64,000 nucleotides of DNA from Pseudomonas viridiflava (GCF_900580865.1 NZ_UTBZ01000140.1:339524-403523), one strand, 5' to 3'. Numbered from the stretch's first letter, positions 17,922-26,624 are shown. Translations and numbers: made by a program. Notes: generated by a model not told the origin, from the sequence alone.

Positions 17922-18671
17922 ATGCAGAATTTCAAGAAGGTCTTCCTGGCCGCCGCCGTCACCCTCGCGTTCAGCGCCGGTGCCATGGCTGAAACCCTGA
18001 AGATGGGCATCGAAGCGGCCTACCCGCCGTTCAACAACAAAGATGCCAGCGGTAACGTGGTCGGCTTCGACAAAGACATCGGCGACGCCCTGTGCGCGAA
18101 GATGAAAGTCGAGTGCACCGTAGTCACTTCCGACTGGGACGGCATCATTCCGGCCCTGAACGCGAAGAAGTTCGACTTCCTGATCTCCTCGCTGTCGATC
18201 ACCGAAGAGCGCAAAGGCGCGGTGGACTTCACCGACCCGTACTACTCGAACAAGCTGCAGTTCATCGCACCGAAAAACGTCGACTTCAAAACCGACAAGG
18301 ACTCGCTGAAAGGCAAGACCATCGGTACCCAGCGTGCGACCCTGGCCGGTACCTGGCTGGAAGACACCTACGCCGATGACATCAAAGTCAGCCTCTACGA
18401 CACCCAGGAAAACGCCTACCTCGACCTGACGTCCGGTCGTGTCGACGCGATCCTCGCCGACAAGTACGCCAACTATGACTGGCTGAAAAGCGACGCAGGC
18501 AAGAGCTACGAGTTCAAAGGTGACCCGGTCGTAGAAAGCGACAAGATCGGCATCGCTGTGCGTAAAGGCGATCCACTGCGTGAGAAGTTGAACGCCGCTC
18601 TGAAGGAAATCGTCGCCGACGGTACCTACAAGAAGATCAACGACAAGTACTTCCCGTTCAGCATCTACTGA
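17922..18671 (+). CDS. hisJ: Periplasmic polar amino-acid binding protein (HisJ/ArgT type)
   Basis: 249 residues. The signal peptide is cleaved after AMA (residues ~21-23). The mature part has the family hallmarks MGIEAAYPPFN, GFDKDIGDALC, SDWDGIIPAL and FTDPYY, with two Cys that can pair as in LAO/HisJ proteins. It should capture a basic amino acid and deliver it to the permease pair encoded downstream. The gene begins 13 bases after hisP. Confidence 0.92.
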   Translation: MQNFKKVFLAAAVTLAFSAGAMAETLKMGIEAAYPPFNNKDASGNVVGFDKDIGDALCAKMKVECTVVTSDWDGIIPALNAKKFDFLISSLSITEERKGAVDFTDPYYSNKLQFIAPKNVDFKTDKDSLKGKTIGTQRATLAGTWLEDTYADDIKVSLYDTQENAYLDLTSGRVDAILADKYANYDWLKSDAGKSYEFKGDPVVESDKIGIAVRKGDPLREKLNAALKEIVADGTYKKINDKYFPFSIY

Positions 18672-18749
18672 TCCTGACCTGTGGGACTGGCGTCGTGATG
18701 CAACGGCGCCGGCTCCCGACTTTGCCTGCCGCAATTTGAACAGAATTCC

Positions 18750-19442
18750 ATGATTATCGACCTCTACGGATTCGGCCCGGCCCTCGCTGCCGGCGCGCTG
18801 ATGACCGTCCAACTGGCCCTCACGGCCCTGTGCCTGGGACTGGTGCTCGGTCTGCTCGGCGCCTTGGCCAAGACTTCCCCGTACAAGCCGCTGCAATGGC
18901 TTGGCGGCACATATTCGACCCTTGTGCGTGGCGTCCCGGAATTGCTCTGGGTGCTGTTGATCTACTTTGGTACGGTCAACCTGATGCGCGCCCTCGGTGA
19001 GTTCTTCGGCAACCCCGACCTGCAACTCAACGCCTTCGCCGCCGGTGTGATCGCCCTCGGCCTGTGCTTCGGCGCCTACGCCACGGAAGTGTTCCGTGGT
19101 GCAATCCTCGCCATTCCCAAAGGCCACCGTGAGGCCGGCCAGGCCCTGGGCCTGTCGAAATGGCGGATCTTTACCCGGTTGATCATGCCGCAGATGTGGC
19201 GCATCGCCCTGCCCGGCCTGGGCAATCTGTTCATGATCCTGATGAAAGACACCGCGCTGGTCTCGGTGATCGGTCTGGAAGAAATCATGCGTCACGCGCA
19301 AATCGGCGTAACCGTGTCGAAACAACCGTTCACCTTCTATATGGTCGCCGCGATCATGTACCTGGGCCTGACCGTGCTGGCGATGACCGGCATGCACTTC
19401 CTGGAAAAACGCGCCGCTCGCGGCTTTGCGAGGAGCGCTTAA
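18750..19442 (+). CDS. hisQ: Amino-acid ABC transporter permease, HisQ type
   Basis: 230 residues with about five membrane helices. The EAA loop that docks the ATPase reads GHREAGQALGLSKW. Member of the HisMQ permease family. Its stop shares a base with the start of the second permease (TAATG). A 78-base gap separates it from the binding-protein gene. Confidence 0.92.
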   Translation: MIIDLYGFGPALAAGALMTVQLALTALCLGLVLGLLGALAKTSPYKPLQWLGGTYSTLVRGVPELLWVLLIYFGTVNLMRALGEFFGNPDLQLNAFAAGVIALGLCFGAYATEVFRGAILAIPKGHREAGQALGLSKWRIFTRLIMPQMWRIALPGLGNLFMILMKDTALVSVIGLEEIMRHAQIGVTVSKQPFTFYMVAAIMYLGLTVLAMTGMHFLEKRAARGFARSA

Positions 19443-20131
19443 TGAACTGGGAAGTCATCATCAAATGGCTGCCGAAACTGGCACAGGGCGCGACCCTGAC
19501 CCTGGAACTGGTCGCCATCGCCGTGATTGCCGGCCTGCTGCTGGCGATTCCGCTGGGCATCGCCCGCTCTTCGAAGCTGTGGTACGTGCGCTCGCTGCCT
19601 TACGCCTACATCTTCTTTTTCCGTGGCACGCCGTTGCTGGTCCAGCTGTTCCTGGTTTATTACGGCCTGGCGCAATTCGACGCGGTGCGTGAAAGCGCGT
19701 TGTGGCCGTACCTGCGCGATCCGTTCTGGTGCGCCACGGTAACCATGACCCTGCACACGGCGGCGTACATCGCCGAAATCCTGCGCGGGGCGATTCAGGC
19801 GATTCCACCGGGCGAGATCGAAGCGGCGCGAGCGTTGGGCATGTCCAAGCCCAAGGCGATGTTCTACATCATCCTGCCGCGTGCCGCGCGCATCGGCCTG
19901 CCGGCCTACAGCAACGAAGTGATCCTGATGCTCAAGGCCAGTGCGCTGGCCAGCACCGTCACCTTGCTGGAACTGACCGGCATGGCGCGCACGATCATTG
20001 CCCGCACCTATCTGCCGGTGGAAATCTTCTTCGCAGCGGGCGTGTTCTATCTGCTGATGGCTTACGTGCTGGTCCGCGGCTTCAAGCTGCTGGAGCGCTG
20101 GCTGCGCGTCGATGCCTGCCAAGGGCGTTGA
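19442..20131 (+). CDS. hisM: Amino-acid ABC transporter permease, HisM type
   Basis: 229 residues with about five helices; EAA loop GEIEAARALGMSKPK near residue 123. The start is the ATG overlapping the hisQ stop, although the same frame is open for much longer upstream inside hisQ. It forms the heterodimeric channel with HisQ. The last 20 bases overlap the methyltransferase gene. Confidence 0.92.
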   Translation: MNWEVIIKWLPKLAQGATLTLELVAIAVIAGLLLAIPLGIARSSKLWYVRSLPYAYIFFFRGTPLLVQLFLVYYGLAQFDAVRESALWPYLRDPFWCATVTMTLHTAAYIAEILRGAIQAIPPGEIEAARALGMSKPKAMFYIILPRAARIGLPAYSNEVILMLKASALASTVTLLELTGMARTIIARTYLPVEIFFAAGVFYLLMAYVLVRGFKLLERWLRVDACQGR

Positions 20132-21347
20132 TTCTTCCTACGTGCTGACGGGCGAGGACCTACTCGCCCGCTTCACGGCGCTGGATGCTTTTTTGATTGA
20201 GCATCAGGCGCTGTGGAAACCTCGACCGTTCACTCATCTTTCGCTTGCCTGGGAAGCGTCCTACCCGGAAATGGCCTTGTGGCTACGCGGGCGGTCGCTG
20301 GAAGACGCGGAAAACGCTCACAACCAACCTGCTGATCTTGTTGATGCGCCGGAGCCGTTTGCCTCATTGGCGGCGTTGTCGGCTGAGCTGAGTGCAGTTG
20401 GTGAGTTGCCAGGGCATACACTGGAGGCTGCGGGGCATCGGCTGAATGTCGATGTGCCGGGACGCAAGTGGCAGCAGATCGAGGCGTTTGCCAGTCGCTT
20501 GTCCTTCGCCACGCAACCGGAGCATTGGCTGGATTGGTGCTCAGGCAAGGGACACTTGGGGCGGCGCTTGCTGGGGTCGGGGCAGCAACTGACTTGCGTT
20601 GAATACGATCCTTTATTGGTCGCCAGCGGTCAGGCGTTAAGTCAGCGTCATCACTTGCACGCTTTGCATGTGGAGCAAGACGTACTGGCGACTGATGCCT
20701 CTGCTGTATTGAGCGCGGCTCACACGCCCGTCGCCCTGCATGCGTGTGGTGATCTGCATGTGCGCTTGATGCAACTGGCCAGTGCTGCCGGTTGCCAACG
20801 AATGGCGATCGCGCCCTGCTGCTACAACCGCATAAGTCGTAGCGAATATCAGGCATTGTCCTGCGCAGGATCGGCATCGCTCCTACAGCTCTCGCTGGAA
20901 GATCTGGCACTGCCGATGAGCGAAACCGTCACCGCCGGTGCGCGGGTCCGACGTCAGCGCGATACATCGATGGCTCGACGACTGGCGTTCGACCTGCTGC
21001 AACGGCAGGTGCGCAGCGTCGACGAATATTTGCCGACGCCATCGCTGCCCAGTGCCTGGCTGGAAAAACCCTTCGCCAACTACTGCCGGGATCTGGCCGC
21101 TCTCAAAGAGTTATCCACAATCGGCTCGCCAGATTGGTCAGCACTCGAAGCGGCCGGTTGGCAGCGGTTGGCCGAAGTTCGCAACCTCGAATTGCTTCGC
21201 GGATTGTTCCGACGACCACTTGAGCTCTGGCTGACGCTGGACCGGGCACTTTTCCTCGCCGAACAGGGGTACGTCGTACGTCTCGGCACTTTCTGCTCGA
21301 CACCCCTCACACCACGTAATCTGCTGCTGTTGGCCGAACGCGAATAA
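20112..21347 (+). CDS. SAM-dependent methyltransferase (Methyltransf_32-like)
   Basis: 411 residues. The SAM-binding loop LDWCSGKGHLGRRLL is near residue 140, followed by LTCVEYDPLL (acidic end of beta 2) and the motif ALHACGDLHVR. The Cys-rich CCYNRIS segment and the large C-terminal part are typical of the family related to RNA-modifying and GSTCD-like methyltransferases. It starts inside the end of hisM, so it is cotranscribed with the transporter, though a functional link is not evident. Confidence 0.8.
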   Translation: MPAKGVDSSYVLTGEDLLARFTALDAFLIEHQALWKPRPFTHLSLAWEASYPEMALWLRGRSLEDAENAHNQPADLVDAPEPFASLAALSAELSAVGELPGHTLEAAGHRLNVDVPGRKWQQIEAFASRLSFATQPEHWLDWCSGKGHLGRRLLGSGQQLTCVEYDPLLVASGQALSQRHHLHALHVEQDVLATDASAVLSAAHTPVALHACGDLHVRLMQLASAAGCQRMAIAPCCYNRISRSEYQALSCAGSASLLQLSLEDLALPMSETVTAGARVRRQRDTSMARRLAFDLLQRQVRSVDEYLPTPSLPSAWLEKPFANYCRDLAALKELSTIGSPDWSALEAAGWQRLAEVRNLELLRGLFRRPLELWLTLDRALFLAEQGYVVRLGTFCSTPLTPRNLLLLAERE

Positions 21348-21691
21348 ATAATCGACTCCCTGTGGATAACTCTGTTGATGAATTCTACGTGGATCCAATA
21401 TCCATGCCTGTTTCGAGCCTTTAACAGCGCTGGTCATTTTTTGTTCATGTGGATAAAAAACCAATAAAACAGGGATTTGCAAACAAGATGAGAACGAATC
21501 CACAAAGAACCGCCTAAGCACGGTTTCGTGCCAGCCCGTTGTGCATAAGCCGCCAATCAAAACGACATAACCGCCGAAATTCATCGGTTCGAAGCGAATA
21601 ATTGCGGCGTCTCGCCAGCCTTGCTATACAAGTCCACAGCGTGCCGCCAGCGCACCTTAAACAAAAACAATCAGACCGACAGGAAGCGCCC
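21348..21691. other. Intergenic region before the FkbM gene
   Basis: About 340 bases. It is AT-richer than the flanking genes and includes several copies of GTGGAT and ATCCACA. The frame of the downstream gene is open back to ~21602, but without a good start. No RNA or repeat recognised. Confidence 0.4.
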
Positions 21692-22528
21692 GTGACGTTC
21701 ATTTCTTATGCGCAGAATTTTGAAGACGTCCGCTTGTGGCGTGCCCTCAAGCAAGTCGAGCAGGGCTTCTATATCGATGTCGGTGCCAATGATCCACATC
21801 ACGACTCGGTCACCAAAGCGTTCTATGACCACGGCTGGCAAGGCGTGAACGTCGAACCGATGCAGAACTACCACGACGCCCTCTGCCAGCAACGTCCGCG
21901 CGACGCCACCGTACAATGCATCGCCAGCGATCAGCCCGGCGAAATGACCTTCTACGCCATCCCCGACACCGGCCTGTCCACAGCCGATCCGGCGATCGCC
22001 CAGCACCACAAAGATCAAGGCATGGACGTGCGCTGCCTCACCGTGAAGGCCCGTACACTGACGTCGATCTGCGAACAATATGCCGCTGATCGGCCGATCC
22101 ATTTCCTCAAAATCGACGTCGAGGGCCACGAAGAAAGCGTTCTGCGCGGCATGGACTTCACTCGCTTCCGTCCCTGGATCATCGTCATCGAAACCCCATG
22201 GGAGCGCGACCACACCTGGGAACCGCTGGTCACCGGCGCCGGATATCAAGCGATCCTCTTCGACGGCCTCAACACATGGTTCCTCGCCGACGAATACATG
22301 AAGCTCAAACCGGCTTTCGACATTCCACCGTGCAACCTCGACAACTTCCAACTGTGCAAAGGCCACGCCTTCGCCCACCCGATCAGCGCCAGCGAAGTCG
22401 ACACCGCCCAACAATTGGCCAACGCTCTGCAACGCGCCGAACAGGCCGAAGCGCAGTTGTTTGCCCTGCAAAACAGCCGCACTGTGAAGGCGGTGCAAAC
22501 GCTGCGAAATGTGCTGCGCAGGGCTTGA
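21692..22528 (+). CDS. FkbM family methyltransferase
   Basis: 278 residues. FkbM hallmarks are FYIDVGANDPHHDSVT (SAM loop), NVEPMQ, and FLKIDVEGHEESVLRG near residue 150. These enzymes O-methylate sugars or small metabolites. A helical C-terminal tail (residues ~230-278, rich in Ala, Gln and Glu) may be a coiled coil. The GTG start is chosen because AGGAAG lies 5 bases upstream and homology begins there. No glycan gene cluster is adjacent. Confidence 0.85.
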   Translation: MTFISYAQNFEDVRLWRALKQVEQGFYIDVGANDPHHDSVTKAFYDHGWQGVNVEPMQNYHDALCQQRPRDATVQCIASDQPGEMTFYAIPDTGLSTADPAIAQHHKDQGMDVRCLTVKARTLTSICEQYAADRPIHFLKIDVEGHEESVLRGMDFTRFRPWIIVIETPWERDHTWEPLVTGAGYQAILFDGLNTWFLADEYMKLKPAFDIPPCNLDNFQLCKGHAFAHPISASEVDTAQQLANALQRAEQAEAQLFALQNSRTVKAVQTLRNVLRRA

Positions 22529-22563
22529 TTCAGCCGGATGCAAAAATAGTCTGAATTCAGGGG

Positions 22564-22591
22564 TTTACAGAAATTATCCAGTCGCTATAAT
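22564..22591 (+). promoter_or_regulatory. Probable sigma-70 promoter of tRNA-Thr
   Basis: TTTACA, a 16-base spacer and a consensus TATAAT, 12 bases before the tRNA, with a GC-rich discriminator. Confidence 0.65.
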
Positions 22592-22603
22592 CGTCGCCCA
22601 CAC

Positions 22604-22679
<76 letters not shown>

Positions 22680-22686
22680 TACAAAA

Positions 22687-22720
22687 CAAAGCCCCTGCAG
22701 AAATGCAGGGGCTTTGTTGT
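22687..22720 (+). terminator. Rho-independent terminator after tRNA-Thr
   Basis: CAAAGCCCCTGCA and TGCAGGGGCTTTG form a 13-bp stem around a 4-base loop, followed by TTGTTT. Confidence 0.9.
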
Positions 22721-22935
22721 TTCTGGGGTGTTTATATTTTTAGCCGCGTTTCTGCTTCAGTAGAAATAGCGCCTCTCCTCCGCACACGTCGGTCTAATCG
22801 CCAGACGCCCTTATCCCACAAAGCACGGCTTTTGCCCAAAACACCCGAATTTCCGCTTTTATGCCAAATTATGAACTGGCAATAATTATGGCCTGCCCAT
22901 AAAAAAGTGGAATTGCATGATCAGCGTTCCTCAGC

Positions 22936-23115
22936 TCACTGAACCGGCGGAGTCAATGGCAACGCGGTTTCCCAGTGAAGAGTGCTTGATGCCTCGACGC
23001 TTTGTTCCGCCGCCGCAGAGAGCGGCATCCGCGTTACGCGCACGGCCTCACCGGCCTTCATCTGACGTACAGACTCCAGTAAGTCCTGCTGGAATTGCTC
23101 CAGTTCATCGACCAT
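22936..23115 (-). pseudogene. Decayed helix-turn-helix antitoxin (HigA-like) fragment
   Basis: On the minus strand, AGGAGAT precedes an ATG opening a 59-residue frame. Residues 1-38 (MVDELEQFQQDLLESV, QMKAGEAVRVTR) match the N-terminal arm of Xre/HigA-type antitoxins that normally continue into a helix-turn-helix. After residue ~38 the match is lost; the +1 frame briefly continues it (RNKASRHQALF resembles the usual R-x-K-x-x-x-x-Q-x-x-F) and then hits a stop. So this is a frameshifted and truncated gene. No toxin gene is adjacent. The good ribosome site means the short peptide could still be made. Confidence 0.6.
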
Positions 23116-23389
23116 CGCTGATCTCCTCGTTTTGTTGCTTAGAAAAGGCTAAGGACAAAGTCATGACCAACAAAACGCATGGCGTGAAATCCTGAGAAAT
23201 TTGTTGTAACGAGAAGCCACGCAAAGCCACTACTGGCCACGATTGTGCATCAGCTCTCCCTCAAGCTACCGTTCAGTTCGTCGCTGCCAATTCAGCGACC
23301 GGGCCTGAGAACCCGGGTAAGATGCAGGCGCACCAGCGCCCCAACTCACGTTTGCCGGCGCATTTTTTGTGTCTGCATTACCGTGCAAT

Positions 23390-23464
23390 GGCGGCTGTGC
23401 GTGGGAGACCTTCGGGTCTGCCGGGTTCCTGTATCTCCGGTTTCTCAGCCTGCGCATAGCTGCC
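23390..23464 (+). ncRNA. C4-antisense-like three-way-junction RNA, copy 1
   Basis: GGCGGCTGTGCG (23390-23401) pairs over 12 positions, with two G-T pairs, with CGCATAGCTGCC (23453-23464). Inside lie a hairpin AGACC-TTCG-GGTCT and a second pair CCGG...CCGG. The fold and conserved words (CTGTG.G.GGGA, CCGGGTT, CCGGTTT, CAGCCTG) resemble C4 antisense RNA of P1/P4-type phages as I remember it. A second copy with the same fold occurs at 58697. It lies 56 bases before a small coupled gene pair. The name is tentative; the structure is directly visible. Confidence 0.65.
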
Positions 23465-23519
23465 ACCCTTTCGCCTGAGAACGAAATGGCAGCTCTCATT
23501 TGATACAGGGAGTTCAAAA

Positions 23520-23594
23520 ATGAAAGCCATTGATCCGTCAGTAAAACCGGTCACTTCACGCCGCCCTTCTCGAACGATAGGTGAAGCGAAATGA
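23520..23594 (+). CDS. 24-residue leader peptide coupled to the DUF3077-like gene
   Basis: ATG preceded by GGGAG; the peptide begins MKAIDPSVKPVTS, is Arg/Pro/Ser-rich and ends GEAK. Its TGA overlaps the ATG of the next gene (ATGA at 23591-23594), so the two are likely translationally coupled. It follows the C4-like RNA by 55 bases. Confidence 0.55.
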   Translation: MKAIDPSVKPVTSRRPSRTIGEAK

Positions 23595-23872
23595 CCCATT
23601 CTCAAGATCTGAAAACCCTCGGCCTCACCCACTTTTCCTTCCACTCCAATCAAGCTATGTTCCGCACCAATCGTGGTGTGCCCGTAATCGCCGCCCTTTC
23701 CCACGCCTCACACTTGCTTCACATTTCACGACTGCTCACTGCGGACACGTCAGTCTCCCGCGACCCGGACCTTCACGCTTATGCCTCGCAGTATCTGCAG
23801 GAGTTAAGCAAGGCGCTGATCGATGATGTAGTGAAAGTCATGGATGCACCACCGGACAAGCCGTTGATGTAA
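23591..23872 (+). CDS. Small DUF3077-like protein
   Basis: 93 residues. The pattern F(R)TNRGVPVIAALSHASHLL followed by a helical tail with YLQELSKALIDDVVKVMD fits the small Pseudomonas proteins of the DUF3077/DUF6124 type. Function unknown. AGGTGAAG precedes the start. It shares its upstream RNA type with the small protein at 58826, which has a comparable layout (short N-terminal strand, then an A-x-x-LL helical bundle). Confidence 0.7.
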   Translation: MTHSQDLKTLGLTHFSFHSNQAMFRTNRGVPVIAALSHASHLLHISRLLTADTSVSRDPDLHAYASQYLQELSKALIDDVVKVMDAPPDKPLM

Positions 23873-23915
23873 ACGCCGGTGTAAGGCCCTCGCTGTTGCG
23901 AGCGCCTTTTGCGTT

Positions 23916-24596
23916 TCAGACCTGACTGATCTCAAACACAAAAGAAATCTTCTGCTGACTCGCGCTCCACACATAACGCAGATGCTTGCCCTGCTTCGGA
24001 ATCGATACCGCTGGCGGCCGAAACGCGGCGACGCATTCATGGCCCGGCTGGCGAACGCTGTTGTAGAGCAGTCCCCACGACTCGGTTTCGCGCAGTTGTC
24101 GGGCGAATACCTGAGACGGCCCATAAGCCTCAGGATCCGGATTGTGCAGTTCGGGGTGGTCGTGGCGAACATCGTGCAACGGTTTAACCACCCGATTGAC
24201 GTAAGTGCGCATGGTCAACTCAAGATCCGCTTCCTGGGTCGCCGCAAGAAATCGTTCCTGGTGATAACAGGTTTCGGAGATGGCCGCGGCTTGGCTGCTC
24301 GCAGCGTAGTAAACGCCGAAGGTACCGTCGCAGAAACGACTGCGTTTGCCGATGTGGGTAAATGCGGCCATCACCGGAGTCGAGCCAGGGCCGGAGAGTC
24401 GATCTTCGGGTCGCACTCGGGCGAGAACCCCGGCTTGCTCTATCAACCGATCATTGGTCAGCGCTTCAATTGCGTAGGCAACTTCGAGGTCTTCGGGATC
24501 GAGCACGTCTTCGAACAACGCAATCGGCGGGAAGCTGCTGTTGACGATCCGATAGGCTCGCGTCCACGCCACATCAACCAAATCGGGCGCCTTCAA
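23916..24596 (-). CDS. RES-domain toxin (NAD+ phosphorylase type)
   Basis: 226 residues. RES toxins degrade NAD+ in vivo. Visible RES hallmarks are the early Arg/Tyr in WTRAYRI, FGVYYAASSQAAAISET around the middle with its conserved Glu, and YNSVRQPGHECVAAFRP near the C-terminus. The likely start is TTG at 24596, which overlaps the antitoxin TGA (TTGA), the normal antitoxin-then-toxin order; a GTG lies eight codons further in. It ends 43 bases from the converging DUF3077-like gene. Confidence 0.88.
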   Translation of the reverse strand: MKAPDLVDVAWTRAYRIVNSSFPPIALFEDVLDPEDLEVAYAIEALTNDRLIEQAGVLARVRPEDRLSGPGSTPVMAAFTHIGKRSRFCDGTFGVYYAASSQAAAISETCYHQERFLAATQEADLELTMRTYVNRVVKPLHDVRHDHPELHNPDPEAYGPSQVFARQLRETESWGLLYNSVRQPGHECVAAFRPPAVSIPKQGKHLRYVWSASQQKISFVFEISQV

Positions 24597-25000
24597 CCGC
24601 GTACCCCATCGAGATAGCGACGCACATCGGCGATGTCGATCACTCTCCCCGCCAGCATGTAATCCAATGCAGTTTGCCCATTGAACGGCGCCGCTGTGTT
24701 TGGACTGCTGACCCACGTATAGGCACGCTCGCGGCTATTGCTGAAGATGATGCTCAACGCCTTGTGAATGCCCATCAGATAAGAGATGCGCTCAAGGGTG
24801 TCGTTAGGCAGACGTATGTTCGGCAGGTGTTTGTATTTGTAGAAAGTGGTGTTGCCAACGCCGCCGAGTAATGTGCGTTGCTGCTCTGCGCTGCAGCCCC
24901 AACGCTCCATAAGGTTGAAGAAGAACTTCAGCGCAACGCGGCCGGCTTTGGGGGCGTCGAGTTGTTCGTGTGGGGTGAGGGCTGGGGATGAGGTAGTCAT
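24593..25000 (-). CDS. Xre/MbcA/ParS-type antitoxin of the RES module
   Basis: 135 residues. The N-terminal Xre-like HTH (CSAEQQRTLLGGVGNTTFYKYK) is followed by the MbcA/ParS (DUF2384) C-terminal region ending LAGRVIDIADVRRYLDGVRG, which normally inserts into the RES active site. Start ATG has GGAGAGG upstream. An AT-rich 76-base promoter region (25001-25076) precedes it, where autoregulation would be expected. Overlaps the toxin gene by 4 bases. Confidence 0.88.
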   Translation of the reverse strand: MTTSSPALTPHEQLDAPKAGRVALKFFFNLMERWGCSAEQQRTLLGGVGNTTFYKYKHLPNIRLPNDTLERISYLMGIHKALSIIFSNSRERAYTWVSSPNTAAPFNGQTALDYMLAGRVIDIADVRRYLDGVRG

Positions 25001-25076
25001 TGAGCCTCTCCAGATTTGTCTTGCTTTGATACTAGTACATATACGAATAAATCGATAAAAAAGCTCCGTAAGCGTA

Positions 25077-25355
25077 TTACTGGTTACCACATTCCCCGTT
25101 GATTGGGATTCGGATATGACCGGATTTGAGCATTTCGTCGACCGAATCGAACCGCTGCCGAATAGTTCGTGCTTCCAACATGGCTTGGGCAGTCTTGTCC
25201 GTAGGAATTCGTGCAATGGACGGTTGCTCTTGAATTTCAATAACGTGATGAAGCCTGTTGCCAACTTGGCACTCCATATCGGCCGCTTCTTTTGATGCAA
25301 TCACTTCGCTTACCTCACACAGATCTGTAGCCACATAGGCTTGATGCCTTCCCAC
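25077..25355 (-). pseudogene. RelB/DinJ-like antitoxin fragment
   Basis: Up to 92 residues from a GTG. The C-terminal third (ARIPTDKTAQAMLEAR, QRFDSVDEMLKSG) resembles the tail of RelB/DinJ antitoxins (P-N-x-x-T-x-x-AM-x-E-x-x). The N-terminal ribbon-helix-helix half is not recognisable and no RelE/YafQ toxin follows; instead the Xre-RES operon lies 76 bases downstream. Probably a degraded antitoxin gene, but an unrelated small gene is possible. Confidence 0.4.
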
Positions 25356-25697
25356 TGCTACTTCATCTGCTTTGACGAGTCGCCGCTATAAGCTCGGTCG
25401 CAAGTTCGCCTAAGACGCATCCACGTATTTCGCAGGCCAAAACCACTAACGTTGTCAGCCTTTTCCCCGTGAAAAATCGCCCCCACGCACCAAAACCACG
25501 CACTTTTTTTGACCTTCATCACCCCCACGTCACCAAAAACCCCGATCCTGTGTCAGCCTCCAGCCATCGGCGAGGACATCAATTCGCTACTAAACCCGCG
25601 ACAACTATGCTCAGGTACAGGAATATAGCCAGCATATGGCGCCTGACCGGCAGTCTCGTAAACAACAATACCCAGCCCACTTCAGAGGGCATTACCC
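25356..25697. other. Intergenic region between the toxin-antitoxin island and the LysR gene
   Basis: About 340 bases with no supported gene, repeat or RNA on either strand. C-rich runs such as CACCCCCACGTCACC near 25525 are present. It should include the LysR promoter near its right end. Confidence 0.4.
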
Positions 25698-26624
25698 ATG
25701 GATAGCAGAACCTTACGCAACCTCATGCGCATCGTGCAGACCGGCTCGTTGTCGGCCGCAGCCGAGCATTCGTGCCTGACTGTGCAGGCGTTGGCCGCGC
25801 AGTTGAACAAGGTCGAAGAACAGTTCGGTTTCCGCTTGTTTCGACGTTCCAACAAAGGCCTGACGCTGACGCCGCAAGGCACTGAGCTCACGCCCTACAT
25901 GGACAAAGTGCTGATTGCCACGCGACAGATGGAAGAAAAGGTCGAGGCACTGAAGGTGCCGGGCCAGCGCACGTTGAAGGTTGCGTTGAACAACACCTTG
26001 TCACCGGATTTCAACCGGCGAATGATCGGGCGCCTGATCGACGTGTTTCCCGATTATCAGATGGAATTCAGTTACGCCGAGTCGATGGAAAACCTCAGCA
26101 AGCTGAAGAATGAAGACTTTGACCTGGCGGTACTGATCGGCCCGCAACGGCCGGGTTTGCCGAGCATTGTCCTGCCGGATGTGCAGGTGCAGGTGGTCGG
26201 CGCGCATTGCGGGCAGGAGAACGATCCGCTGACGTTGCTGGGCAACAAGTTTCAGGTGCGTCCTGCGGAAGATTGTCCGTATTCCCACAGCTTTTTGCGT
26301 TTTCTCGACGCCGGGCTGGGTAATCACGAGAACGGCCAGCGCATGGTCTATTCGTGCAGTGAAACGTTGACGCTGTCGCTTATCACGCAGATGGATGCAG
26401 TCGGCATGGTTTCGCGTGAGGCCGCGCAGAAGAACGGCCTGACGATTTTCCCCGGTTTCGAGGATTTCCTTGAAGTGCGCCTGGCGGTGAACAATCCGGA
26501 GTTGTCGAGCCAGTCGCTCAGCGACGTCGTCGATTTGCCGTTACATGAACGAGCCGAGCGCAATGTACGCAGCCGTCCCAACCGCCACACTGAGAAAGAG
26601 GTTTTTGCTGAAATACGCACATAA
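25698..26624 (+). CDS. LysR family transcriptional regulator
   Basis: 308 residues. The N-terminal winged HTH (MRIVQTGSLSAAAEHSCLTVQALAAQL, given in part) is followed by an effector domain starting ~residue 90 (RTLKVALNNTLS). It converges on azlD and its last 28 codons overlap the azlD 3' end; the tail past ~residue 280 is polar and low-complexity and may be a recent extension. It could control the amino-acid-export/oxygenase operon next door or a distant target. The start lies just after the only ATG with upstream GGGCAT; ribosome site weak. Confidence 0.88.
   Translation: MDSRTLRNLMRIVQTGSLSAAAEHSCLTVQALAAQLNKVEEQFGFRLFRRSNKGLTLTPQGTELTPYMDKVLIATRQMEEKVEALKVPGQRTLKVALNNTLSPDFNRRMIGRLIDVFPDYQMEFSYAESMENLSKLKNEDFDLAVLIGPQRPGLPSIVLPDVQVQVVGAHCGQENDPLTLLGNKFQVRPAEDCPYSHSFLRFLDAGLGNHENGQRMVYSCSETLTLSLITQMDAVGMVSREAAQKNGLTIFPGFEDFLEVRLAVNNPELSSQSLSDVVDLPLHERAERNVRSRPNRHTEKEVFAEIRT

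Noticed and set aside
17889..19397. 502-codon open frame opposite hisJ-hisQ
   Set aside because: Composition is typical of antisense translation in GC-rich DNA (Gly, Val, Gln, His) and no motifs.
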